Shown piece by piece: positions 16,933 through 25,031 of a DNA stretch of 64,000 nt. The stretch spans positions 2,790,001 to 2,854,000 of the forward strand of contig NZ_CP158367.1 in the NCBI RefSeq assembly GCF_040267685.1, read 5' to 3'. Position 1 is the first letter of the stretch. The number at the start of each line of letters is the position of its first letter. The notes below the pieces were generated by a model. The model made no database searches and was not told the DNA's origin. It saw nothing but the letters and a program-made list of their open reading frames with translations. The translations under genes were made by a program, and so were the position numbers. This DNA comes from Proteinivorax tanatarense (GTDB lineage: Bacteria; Bacillota; Proteinivoracia; Proteinivoracales; Proteinivoracaceae).

Positions 16933-17250
16933 TTATTCTTTAGCCAGTTCCTCCGTCAAACCAAATGGGGCTGGGCCATTTACATCCGAGGAGACTAACC
17001 CTCTATAAGTATAAGGTGCAGGTTGATTATTACCTCCTACACGGTGAAGAACCCCATGCCATAACCCATCGTTGTAGTACCATGTTTCGCCTCTGTTTAC
17101 GGGCTGCTCAATTTCAACAGCCTTTAGGTCAAGCAAGGCATTTTCTTCCACTCGAACAGGCTCCTCAACAGCCTCCACAGGCATAGCTCCAAAGAAAAAC
17201 AATCCTCCTAACACCAATGCCGTAACCATCATCAATCTTTTCTTAAGCAT
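16933..17250 (-). CDS. Secreted polypeptide 3 of the array, aromatic-rich
   Basis: The product has 105 residues. Residues 1-27 are the shared signal peptide, ending MPVEA. The mature part of about 78 residues has no cysteine. It begins with an acidic stretch (VEEPVRVEENALLDLKAVEIE), then an aromatic core RGETWYYNDGLWHGVLHRVGG and APYTYRGLVSS. The W/Y/G-rich core recalls lactococcin-972-like bacteriocins in a vague way, but I cannot claim membership. The RBS (GGGGG) and the conserved upstream block are present. It lies between permeases 4 and 5. Confidence 0.75.
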   Translation of the reverse strand: MLKKRLMMVTALVLGGLFFFGAMPVEAVEEPVRVEENALLDLKAVEIEQPVNRGETWYYNDGLWHGVLHRVGGNNQPAPYTYRGLVSSDVNGPAPFGLTEELAKE

Positions 17251-17277
17251 CTTATTTTTCCCCCTTTTATATTTTTT

Positions 17278-17415
17278 ATCTCCCTAGTACAACAACTCTT
17301 CTCTCTGGTCAGAAGATTATCATTTACATTCCCAGAGCTTATGTAAATGCTGTTTTGTAGGGAAAATTAGTTGCAAAATGAAGAATTTTTAATATATTTT
17401 TATGTTATGTCGCTT
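17278..17415 (-). promoter_or_regulatory. Conserved upstream block of secreted polypeptide 3
   Basis: The common block is present with one changed base in the hairpin (CTCTGGTCAG) and a 20-base TTTACA-GATAAT distance. The CATTTAC/GTAAATG arms are intact. Confidence 0.6.
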
Positions 17416-17584
17416 GTTCTTGCTATAGATAAGACTTATAGATCTTCATATAATCATAACTTTATAAAGGAAATCAAAAAATGTCGTACTTATGCCTACT
17501 TAAGCAACATTTTCATATTTTGTGTAAGGCCTGCATCTAAGCAATGATTCATTTAACTAGATAATATATTAAATTTTGCAAAAA

Positions 17585-17618
17585 GTCCATTAACTCTCAG
17601 GAAAGTTTTTCTTTCCTC
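17585..17618. repeat. Half copy of the CTCAGGAAAG hairpin
   Basis: Only the left arm and loop remain, with the same break point as the copy at 13976. The two units therefore descend from one already damaged copy. Bases 17416-17730 hold no gene. Confidence 0.6.
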
Positions 17619-17730
17619 TCAAATATTTTTTCATTTCTCTATGTCTAATCACCCTAAAATAAGAATGCAACCTAACTTTCTTAGCCTATATATTCGCTCA
17701 ATAATCACACAATATTTTGCTGGTTATCTT

Positions 17731-17773
17731 AAAAAGCCCACTAACTTGTTTTTAAATGGTTAATGGGCTTTTG
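17731..17773 (-). terminator. Intrinsic terminator after permease 5
   Basis: The stem is identical to those at 3826 and 14122, with a T-run on the minus strand. Confidence 0.85.
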
Positions 17774-17786
17774 TTCTGCTATGTCG

Positions 17787-20342
17787 TTATAACTTATTAT
17801 TTAACTCTTCTGTTGCTTGATTTTTATTAGTCACCGCATTTTTCCTGCCGGAGATAAAATATCCTGCTAGCACTAAAACTGCTGTCACCGTTAGCAGTAC
17901 CGCTATCCCTGTTTGCAGGTTTACGCTGGGGTTGTTTAGTGTTGTGGCTATCTCTCCGTTTATTATCTTGGGTATGTTTAGATAAGTGAAGGGAGATAGA
18001 TGGGCCATTTCTGTTAGCTCTTGACTTAGAGCAAACCCTGCTGCTCCTATTAGTGCTGTGGTTGCCAATACGCTCATTTCTCTTTTTAAAAATAGTGATA
18101 TAAATATCGATAGGCTTATAAAAAACAACGCTACAAAACTAAATAGCACTATGCTTTCTATAAGAAATCTGCCTAAGTTCATAAAGTGAAATCCTACGGT
18201 AAAGTCTTCTATATCCACTTTATGCCCATCATAGTCTGAAGCTTCTACCTCCGCTATGCTGTCGTAGTTTAAGATTGGATATTGCCAATCGCCAAAGCGT
18301 TCAAAGACTGTTCCCACTAAAATCACCAATAAAAATATAGCTATACAGCTTGCCACCGCCACTATTTTAGCGTTAAATAACTTTCCTAAAAACAATTTGT
18401 TCTCAGCTATAGGTTGGGTTTTGAGCAGATTTAATGTGTTCTTTTTACCTTGTTCAGCGGCTAAGCCTCCTCCTAGGAGAAACAGGAATATACCCAGCGG
18501 AACAAAGTAAATGTATCTTTCAAAGTACAAGTATAAGGAGAACAGTCCGCTGTTGTCTATTTTGGTGTTTCTTTCCACCCATCTCTCTTCACCCTCATCT
18601 GAGACCCAGTTAGAATACATAGTTGTTGGTATATATATACCGGAGCACACTGGCTGTATGTCATTTTTCATTAGCCATTTCTTTTCCTCTATACTAACGG
18701 CTCTGGCGAATTGACCTACATAATCATCTCCACCTCTCCTATAACCTTCGAACTCTTCGTTATCAGCCCTATTACGAAAAAGCTGATATTCATATAAAGC
18801 TTGCCAATCTCCTTTTTTGTACCCTTTTACGGCAGCATTTAATTTCTCTAGTTCTCTATTACGAAAAGCTAACCTTTTTTTCTGTTCTTCTAGATTTTTT
18901 TGGGCCCATATATTATCTGGCTCCTCTTTCAACTCTTCTTTATACCTTTCTATCATCTCTTCAGCACTTGGAATTAAACTATTTTCTCTATGGTAGATAT
19001 AACTTTCCAAGTTTTCAATGTAATCTGCTTCTTTTTTCTGGGTTTGTTGAGTTACTATAGTATGCCCGAAAAAAACCATAAATGCTAACAGTATATAAAC
19101 CTTTATTACCAATCCTTTTCTTATAAGCTTTCGCCATTCAAATGTGTTTATGTTCCAAAGGCTTTGCTTTTTAGAAGTTTGACCGTTTTTAAATGGTTTT
19201 TTATACTGTGAAGTATAAATCAAGTTTATTTCCCGCTCTGGTATTAAAATTGTAAATGCCAAGATTATTATACTCCAGATTAAAGACATAGCAGGATATA
19301 ACCAGTCTGTACTTTGGGGAAGTTGAGATAAAATAACAGAAAAGTTTAGGTGATAAAATGGGTTAAATACTGTTTGCAATGGGCTAAACAAATGGGTGAT
19401 AAAATACCCTGTAAATACTGAAAAAACTGTCATCATTAACACAGAAAAGGAGTTTTCTGACCATCTATTTAAAAACAAGGCTACGCTAAACACAAATATA
19501 CTGGCACCTAAAAAAAGTGTTGATAACCTTAATAGGTGTTCGAATGTAGAGATAGTTGTAAAGCTATCTTCTTGAGTTAAAACTTGGGGATATTGAAAGC
19601 CCATTGGATGATCCCCAAGTATGCTGGGAAGGGTTATTCCCACTCCTAGTACAATAACTATAAAGACCGCACTAACTAATATCAAGCTAATATACTTTGA
19701 AATTATAAGCTTCCAATTAGTTATAGGCTGAGTTTTCAATGTTCGCCAAGTATTTTCTTCCTTCTCCTCTGTAAGCGTACTTCCAAAGAAAAGAAGTAAG
19801 GTTAACATCCCCACAAGTCCCAATAAAAAGGTGGAAGTCTCTTTTGTTAAAAGGTGGATAGATTGGGGAATGCTTTCATCTTCATAGTAAAGACCATGGT
19901 CAATTAGCCAAGCATTTTTTTCTATGGTTATATGCTTTTCCAATCCTGCTAGTGTCGAAAGGGGCTGCCCCCCTTGCTCTTTATATAGCTGTAATTCAGC
20001 AAGAAACTGTTTTTCGTTTGATAATGCATCATCAAATTGTCTGCTCTCTATAGAGCTTCTCCATTGTACTGATGAAAGCAACATTTGCTGTAGATGATCA
20101 TATTGCTTTTGTTGCATGTCGTTAAGACCGGTGTTTTCTTCAATGTTTATTAGCAAATCCTGAACTATACCTATTTCTTCGATATATCCCTTTACCCTAT
20201 CTTTTTCGTCTTCTATTATATTAGTGTGTTGAGATATATTTTTATAGTATATACCGGATGTGGCTAAAATAGCTATAACTAAAAGCCATAAAAGCTTCTT
20301 TTGTCTAAATACCTTTTTAAGCTCAAACTTTAATAATCCCAT
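17787..20342 (-). CDS. Array permease 5: large double ABC-2-type permease, 851 residues
   Basis: It pairs with ATPase B, whose gene ends 10 bases upstream, the same spacing as ATPase A and permease 1. The first extracytoplasmic segment (about 37-165) has its own sequence. The second (about 435-610) includes a long charged helix (ERYKEELKEEPDNIWAQKNL) predicted to form a coiled coil. Downstream of WVERNTKIDNSGLFSLY (about 600) it merges into the sequence shared with permeases 1 and 4. The 3' end differs from theirs by a handful of substitutions, such as SQELTEMAHL for SQGLTEMAHL. Confidence 0.85.
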   Translation of the reverse strand: MGLLKFELKKVFRQKKLLWLLVIAILATSGIYYKNISQHTNIIEDEKDRVKGYIEEIGIVQDLLINIEENTGLNDMQQKQYDHLQQMLLSSVQWRSSIESRQFDDALSNEKQFLAELQLYKEQGGQPLSTLAGLEKHITIEKNAWLIDHGLYYEDESIPQSIHLLTKETSTFLLGLVGMLTLLLFFGSTLTEEKEENTWRTLKTQPITNWKLIISKYISLILVSAVFIVIVLGVGITLPSILGDHPMGFQYPQVLTQEDSFTTISTFEHLLRLSTLFLGASIFVFSVALFLNRWSENSFSVLMMTVFSVFTGYFITHLFSPLQTVFNPFYHLNFSVILSQLPQSTDWLYPAMSLIWSIIILAFTILIPEREINLIYTSQYKKPFKNGQTSKKQSLWNINTFEWRKLIRKGLVIKVYILLAFMVFFGHTIVTQQTQKKEADYIENLESYIYHRENSLIPSAEEMIERYKEELKEEPDNIWAQKNLEEQKKRLAFRNRELEKLNAAVKGYKKGDWQALYEYQLFRNRADNEEFEGYRRGGDDYVGQFARAVSIEEKKWLMKNDIQPVCSGIYIPTTMYSNWVSDEGEERWVERNTKIDNSGLFSLYLYFERYIYFVPLGIFLFLLGGGLAAEQGKKNTLNLLKTQPIAENKLFLGKLFNAKIVAVASCIAIFLLVILVGTVFERFGDWQYPILNYDSIAEVEASDYDGHKVDIEDFTVGFHFMNLGRFLIESIVLFSFVALFFISLSIFISLFLKREMSVLATTALIGAAGFALSQELTEMAHLSPFTYLNIPKIINGEIATTLNNPSVNLQTGIAVLLTVTAVLVLAGYFISGRKNAVTNKNQATEELNNKL

Positions 20343-20352
20343 AAATTATCAC

Positions 20353-21225
20353 TTACCCCCCAACAAATATCTTTTTGTACCGCTCCTCTGAGCCCCATAT
20401 TTTTTTATCTATATCCAGCAGCTTTATTTTTTCTGCGTCTAAGATATGAAACACTTTATCTAAGGATGCTCCTTCTACATACACTCGTAGGCTTTCGTCT
20501 AATATTTCTGTCGGTATGTCCTGCTGCTTGAGCGCTTTTTCTCCTTTTTCTATGTTGTCTAGCTTTAGATCGTAGCAGGCTTTTTCATATTTGGAGATAT
20601 CTTCTTTGATTAGGTTTCCGTCTTTTAAAAATAATATTTGAGATGTTACTCTATCTATTTCTGCTAGGTTGTGGGAAGATAGCAATATGGCGGTGCCGCT
20701 TTTGTATATCTCTAAAAGGAGATTGCGCACCTTTATGGCGCTGGTGGGGTCTAGTCCGTTTAGCGGCTCATCTAGTATTAGGAGTTTGGGGTTGTTTAAA
20801 ATGGCCATTGTCAGCAGAAGGTGTTGTTTCATGCCCAATGAATATTTGCCTACCTTTTTGTTGATGTACGAGTCTATCCCCACCCTTTTTGCTGTGCTTA
20901 GTATCTCTTTTTTTGATATTCCCTGGACATCGCCTATAAATTGCAGGTGGTCGTAGCCGGTCAAGTAGTCGTACAGTACAGAGTTGTCCTGCATGTATGA
21001 TATTTCTTTAAAAATGTTAGGGTCTTTGTTGATCTTTCCCAGTACGGTAACTTCGCCTTCGTTGGCAGGCAGCAGGTTATTGATGACGTTTAGTAAGGTA
21101 GATTTACCGGAACCGTTTGGGCCTACTAAAGCTAATATCTGCGGCTGAGTCATTTCAAAAGAGATACCTTTTAGTACCTTCTCCTTGCCATAGGATTTGT
21201 GGATGTTTTTTACTGATAAAATCAT
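20353..21225 (-). CDS. Array ABC ATPase B (290 residues)
   Basis: It carries all motifs of a working ABC ATPase (GPNGSGKST, YSLGMKQ, LLILDEPLNGLDP, SSHNLAE). Against ATPase A it has F for L in GISFEMT, N for D in PANEGE, I for S in GKINKD, L for M in KEILST and K for N in EIYKSG. None touches a catalytic motif. It is the middle gene of a permease-ATPase-permease module (24030-17787) that duplicates the module at 10104-3882. The near identity of the ATPases, against clearly different permease loops, shows selection or gene conversion keeping the ATPase constant. Confidence 0.93.
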   Translation of the reverse strand: MILSVKNIHKSYGKEKVLKGISFEMTQPQILALVGPNGSGKSTLLNVINNLLPANEGEVTVLGKINKDPNIFKEISYMQDNSVLYDYLTGYDHLQFIGDVQGISKKEILSTAKRVGIDSYINKKVGKYSLGMKQHLLLTMAILNNPKLLILDEPLNGLDPTSAIKVRNLLLEIYKSGTAILLSSHNLAEIDRVTSQILFLKDGNLIKEDISKYEKACYDLKLDNIEKGEKALKQQDIPTEILDESLRVYVEGASLDKVFHILDAEKIKLLDIDKKIWGSEERYKKIFVGG

Positions 21226-21303
21226 TTTTACATACCCCCTGTTTTTTTTCTTTATTATTTCTTTGTTATATAAATAGACGTTAAATATACTGAAAAGTTT
21301 CAG
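21226..21303 (-). promoter_or_regulatory. Promoter/operator in front of ATPase B
   Basis: CTGAAACTTTTCAG (21303-21290) is followed 17 bases later by TATATA, then the CAGGGGG leader and the ATG. An 11-base T-rich insertion lies between the -10 and the RBS compared with ATPase A. Confidence 0.6.
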
Positions 21304-21406
21304 TTTATTGAAATAAATTCTTCAAAAACAAAACTATAGCCAGTGGAAGATTTACTTACCCCACTGATTGTTACATCACCGAGTCGTGTTTTGCTGATTG
21401 TTTGTC

Positions 21407-21448
21407 AAAAGCCCATTAACTTATTTTAAAATGGTTAATGGGCTTTTG
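21407..21448 (-). terminator. Intrinsic terminator after permease 6
   Basis: AAAAGCCCATTAAC pairs with GTTAATGGGCTTTT, followed on the minus strand by T-rich sequence. Same family as the other permease terminators. Confidence 0.8.
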
Positions 21449-21456
21449 TTTCTTTA

Positions 21457-24030
21457 TCATTGTGATTTGCTTTTTAAGTCAGCTGTTGTTTGAGTGCTCT
21501 TTGACACAGTGTTTCTTCTGCCGGATATAAAGTATCCCGCTAGCACTAAAGCTGCTGTCACTGTTAGCAGCACTGCTATCCCTGTTTGCAGGTTTACACC
21601 AGGATTGTTTAGTGTTGTGGCTATTTCTCCGTTTATTATCTTAGGTATGTTTAGATAAGTAAAAGGAGATAGATGGGCCATTTCTGTTAGATCTTGGCTT
21701 AAGGCAAACCCTGCTGCTCCTATTAGTGCTGTGGTTGCCAATACGCTCATCTTTTTTTGTATAAATACAGACAATAACATAGCCATCGATGTTATAAAGA
21801 TTGCTATAAATCCTAGCAGAGCGGTGCTTTCTAGTAAATATCTGCCTAAATTTATAAAGTGAAACCCTTGGTTTGTGTTTTCTATTTTATGTCCAGTGTA
21901 GTTTGAAGATATTACTTCAGCTTCACTATCATAATTTAGTATAGGATATTGCCAGTCTCCGAAACGGTTAAATACAGACCCTACTAAGATGACTAAAAAA
22001 AACACTGCTATACAGCTTAGTACCATTACAATTTTTGCATTAAATAGCTTGCCTAAGAAAAGTTTGCTTTCAGAAACAGGTTGAGTCTTTAAAAAGTTTA
22101 AGGTGTTTTTTTTGCCTCTTTCTGTCGCCAAACCACCACCTAGTAAGAATAAAAGTAACGCTAGTGGTATAAAGTGTAGATGTTTTTCAAAGTAAATATA
22201 TAAAGTAAATAGACCGCTGTTGTCTACTTTTGTGTTTTCTTCTACCCAAATTTCTTTTGCTTCTGTATCATTTTCCCATCCGCCGTAAAAGGTAGTAGGT
22301 ATATATATTCCTGAAAAAACTGGCTGAACACCCCTCTCTAACATCCATTCTTTTTCTGCAATGGATGCCTCTAGGGTAAACCTCCCTAATTTTTCTTGTT
22401 TAATTGACTGATCAGCAACATAGCCTGTATCAAATTCATTATTATAGAATCTATTTTTAAAGAGATGGTATTTATGCATTGACTGCCAGTCTTTACTTTC
22501 ATACCCTGATATCGCTGCATCCAGTTTATCAATCCAAGTTTTTAAATGCCTATGTCCCTTTTCACGCCTTAATAGCGTCCTCTCATATACCTCTTTGTCG
22601 TAATTTTCTTCTACATATTCTACTTCTCGTTGCATAGCTTCTTTAGTATTGTCCAGTCTTTCTTTTTCCCAACCTAAATTTTGCTCTAACCTTGCAATAT
22701 AAGCGGTCTCTCTTTGATAAGTTTGCTCTGATACTACTGTATAACCAAATAATACTAGCAAGGCTAGGATAGCATAGACCTTAAGTAGTAGACCTTGTCT
22801 TTTTATTTTCCTCCATTCAAAGGTGCTTATATTCCAAAATGTAAAGTGACTTTTTTGGGTTACTCCTCCTTTATAAGGTTGTTTTGTGTCTGAGGTAAAA
22901 AGTATGTTCATTTTCCCTTCCGGGATAAAAGCTGTCATGCTGGTAAGGGTAGTGCCCCATATTACCCCTGCTAAGGGGTATAACCAATCTGTTGGTTTAG
23001 GAGTTTGATTTAATATTTCAGAGAAACGAAGCTGAGCAAACGGGTTTGCCGCCGTTTGTAGCGGTACATACATTTCGGTGATTGCATATCCCATTATAAC
23101 TGTAAATATCGATAGCATTGTAACTGTAAAAGGATTTTTTGCCCATCTACTTAATAGCAAAGCTATACTGAATGCAAAAATGCTTGCTCCTAGAAAAAGT
23201 ATTGCAGCTCTTGTTATATATTCAGAGGTTGAGATGATTGTAAAATGGTCACCTTCGGTCAGTATTTGTGGGTATTGAAAGTTTATAGTATGGTCTCCTA
23301 GGACATATGGAATGCCTATCCCTACTGTTATCACCAGTAGTATAAATAAAATAGAGGTCAACACTAGGCATATATATTTTGCCCCTATTATCTGCCAATT
23401 GGATATAGGTTGTGTTTTTAGAAGTTGCCATGTTTTTTCTTCTTTTTCTTCGATGAGTGTGTTTCCAAAAAACAATAGTAAAAGTATGATACCTAGAAGG
23501 CTAAATAAAAAACTTGAGCTTTCCTTTAATAATAAATGTACAGAGTTAGGTATTTCTTCATCTTCGTGAAAAAGATTGTGTTCATTAAGCCACTTATGCT
23601 TAGCTTCTGCTATTTCTTTTTCTAAGCCTTGAAAAGTCACCAACTGCCCTTCCAACTCTTCGTACGCTGTTAGATTAGCTAAAAATTCCCCCTCATATTG
23701 CATTGCCTCTCTTAGCTGCCTATTTTCTAAAGCCCCTCTCCATTGTACTAAGCTAACCCATATATCTTGAATAGCGTCTAGCTGTCTTGCTTTTAAAGGA
23801 TCTAATCCTACTTCTTCCTCCAGCTCTGTTAGAAACCTTTGTTGTTCGCCCACTTCATTCATATATGTTTCGTTAATTTTTTCTAGAGTTTGCTGTATGT
23901 AGTTAGGGTGCTGGGAAGAGTACTGCCAATAAATAGCAGCTGTAAATAAAATAGCTACAGTTAAAAGCCATATAAGATTTTTCTTTTTAAATAGTTTCTT
24001 TACTTCAAATTTCAAAAGTCCTAACCCCAC
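21457..24030 (-). CDS. Array permease 6: large double ABC-2-type permease, about 857 residues
   Basis: It is the near twin of permease 2 in the first half, including the N-terminal GLGLLKFEVKKLFKKKNLIW and the helix-rich DPLKARQLDAIQDIWVSL. The start is taken as GTG 24030, nine bases after AAAGG. The segment around residues 470-560 (KERLDNTKEAMQREVEYVEE) has diverged from the twin. Its C-terminal tail is odd: GRRNTVSKSTQTTADLKSKSQ rather than GRKNAVTNKNQATEELN, ending like permease 3. The secreted polypeptide 4 gene lies 73 bases upstream, the shortest such gap in the array, with a terminator between. Confidence 0.85.
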   Translation of the reverse strand: MGLGLLKFEVKKLFKKKNLIWLLTVAILFTAAIYWQYSSQHPNYIQQTLEKINETYMNEVGEQQRFLTELEEEVGLDPLKARQLDAIQDIWVSLVQWRGALENRQLREAMQYEGEFLANLTAYEELEGQLVTFQGLEKEIAEAKHKWLNEHNLFHEDEEIPNSVHLLLKESSSFLFSLLGIILLLLFFGNTLIEEKEEKTWQLLKTQPISNWQIIGAKYICLVLTSILFILLVITVGIGIPYVLGDHTINFQYPQILTEGDHFTIISTSEYITRAAILFLGASIFAFSIALLLSRWAKNPFTVTMLSIFTVIMGYAITEMYVPLQTAANPFAQLRFSEILNQTPKPTDWLYPLAGVIWGTTLTSMTAFIPEGKMNILFTSDTKQPYKGGVTQKSHFTFWNISTFEWRKIKRQGLLLKVYAILALLVLFGYTVVSEQTYQRETAYIARLEQNLGWEKERLDNTKEAMQREVEYVEENYDKEVYERTLLRREKGHRHLKTWIDKLDAAISGYESKDWQSMHKYHLFKNRFYNNEFDTGYVADQSIKQEKLGRFTLEASIAEKEWMLERGVQPVFSGIYIPTTFYGGWENDTEAKEIWVEENTKVDNSGLFTLYIYFEKHLHFIPLALLLFLLGGGLATERGKKNTLNFLKTQPVSESKLFLGKLFNAKIVMVLSCIAVFFLVILVGSVFNRFGDWQYPILNYDSEAEVISSNYTGHKIENTNQGFHFINLGRYLLESTALLGFIAIFITSMAMLLSVFIQKKMSVLATTALIGAAGFALSQDLTEMAHLSPFTYLNIPKIINGEIATTLNNPGVNLQTGIAVLLTVTAALVLAGYFISGRRNTVSKSTQTTADLKSKSQ

Positions 24031-24066
24031 TCTTTTCACCCTTTCTTGTGTACTCTTTATTTATGT

Positions 24067-24100
24067 TAAAAAAGCTCTTCTAAAAAGAAGAGCTTTTTTA
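24067..24100. terminator. Terminator after secreted polypeptide 4
   Basis: AAAAAAGCTCTTC pairs perfectly with GAAGAGCTTTTTT across six bases. It can act on both strands and sits four bases past the stop codon. Confidence 0.85.
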
Positions 24101-24103
24101 AAT

Positions 24104-24382
24104 TTAATAATGTGGTGATGGTGGGTATCCAAGGGATACATGAAACAAGAGTCCGGAGTTTCCGGATACGTAACCATGGTACCATTCCCCAGTATTAGGG
24201 CAGCGGTATGTTGCATACCCATCGCTATTTATATTGTCATCTGGAATATTCTCAACCATTATCCTGAGTGGATACGACATAGTTTCCACAGGCTCCTCTG
24301 CAGCTTCCACAGGCATTGCTCCAAAGAAAAACAATCCCCCTAATACCAATGCTGTAACCATCATCAATCTTTTCTTAAACAT
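24104..24382 (-). CDS. Secreted polypeptide 4 of the array
   Basis: The product has 92 residues, the shortest of the four. The signal peptide (residues 1-27) begins MFKKRLMMVT instead of MLKKRLMMVT and ends MPVEA. The mature part of about 65 residues has a single cysteine (YRCPNTGEWYHGYVSGN) and ends SLGYPPSPHY. The GEWYHGY...SLGYPPSP portion is loosely alignable with polypeptide 2. As the first gene of the right-hand module it precedes permease 6. Export through the Sec pathway is clear from sequence. Any toxin or signal role is inferred. Confidence 0.75.
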   Translation of the reverse strand: MFKKRLMMVTALVLGGLFFFGAMPVEAAEEPVETMSYPLRIMVENIPDDNINSDGYATYRCPNTGEWYHGYVSGNSGLLFHVSLGYPPSPHY

Positions 24383-24407
24383 CTTATTTTCCCCCTCTTA
24401 TTTTTTA

Positions 24408-24500
24408 TCTCCCTAGTACAACAACTCTTCTCTCTGGTAAGAAGATTATCATTTACATTCCCAGAACTATGTAAATGCTGTTTTGTAGGGAAAGTTACTT
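24408..24500 (-). promoter_or_regulatory. Conserved upstream block of secreted polypeptide 4
   Basis: The block matches the other three from the CTAGGGAGATAA stretch to CTACAAAACAGC, then diverges at about 24500. The conserved core needed upstream of these genes is therefore no longer than about 95 bases. Confidence 0.6.
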
Positions 24501-24599
24501 ACATAAGAAGAATAATGTTCTTTAAGCCTAAGTGTTCTCTATTTGATACCGGCGTATTTTTATAACCATCTGTTGCTCGCTTGGTAAGCACTTTAAGGG

Positions 24600-24749
24600 C
24601 TAAAGAAGCTGATTACCAATTGTGTTCCATTCATATTCAGGTTCCTCATCTTCTACAATAATAATTTCGTTGTCTAGTTGCATAGCGTTTAAGCTGATGA
24701 AAGTAGCAAATGCCAAAGCAATCGAAAGTAATCCTAGTTTTGTTTTCAT
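24600..24749 (-). CDS. 49-residue secreted peptide next to a TPR regulator (candidate pheromone precursor)
   Basis: The frame starts ATG-AAA-ACA-AAA with GGGGGGAG seven bases upstream. It encodes MKTKLGLLSIALAFATFISL followed by NAMQLDNEII, an acidic middle (VEDEEPEYEW) and the tail NTIGNQLL. The first 22 or so residues form a signal peptide. Size and layout (signal, acidic linker, short C-terminal tail) fit Phr/PapR/NprX-type precursors. It lies next to and divergent from a XRE/TPR regulator, as such pairs do. Pheromone function is an inference. It could also be another small secreted effector of the array. Confidence 0.6.
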   Translation of the reverse strand: MKTKLGLLSIALAFATFISLNAMQLDNEIIIVEDEEPEYEWNTIGNQLL

Positions 24750-25031
24750 TTATAATCTCCCCCCCTTGCAAGTTACTCTTTTCACTCTTTAATGTTATAA
24801 TAATAAGTAAATTCAAAAATGTAAAATGCTTTAAAGTATCTTTTTCATATAATTGCAAAGTATCCTTAAAAAGCTCTGCTTAGGATAAGGTAGCCAAGTA
24901 TTGTTAAAGCTACTGCATCACTTTTCAGAAAACTCAAAGAAGGTGGGGTATATATATTTTTTGTGCATTATTTTTATCAGGCGCTCTAAGATTTTACTAT
25001 CGCTTTAAAGAGTTTTGAGGGAGGAAAGTTT

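Noticed and set aside
13319-17250. Assigning the secreted polypeptides to lactococcin 972 or another named bacteriocin
   Set aside because: Only a vague W/Y/G-rich resemblance; two of the four have cysteines that the family lacks, and the key motif could not be verified.
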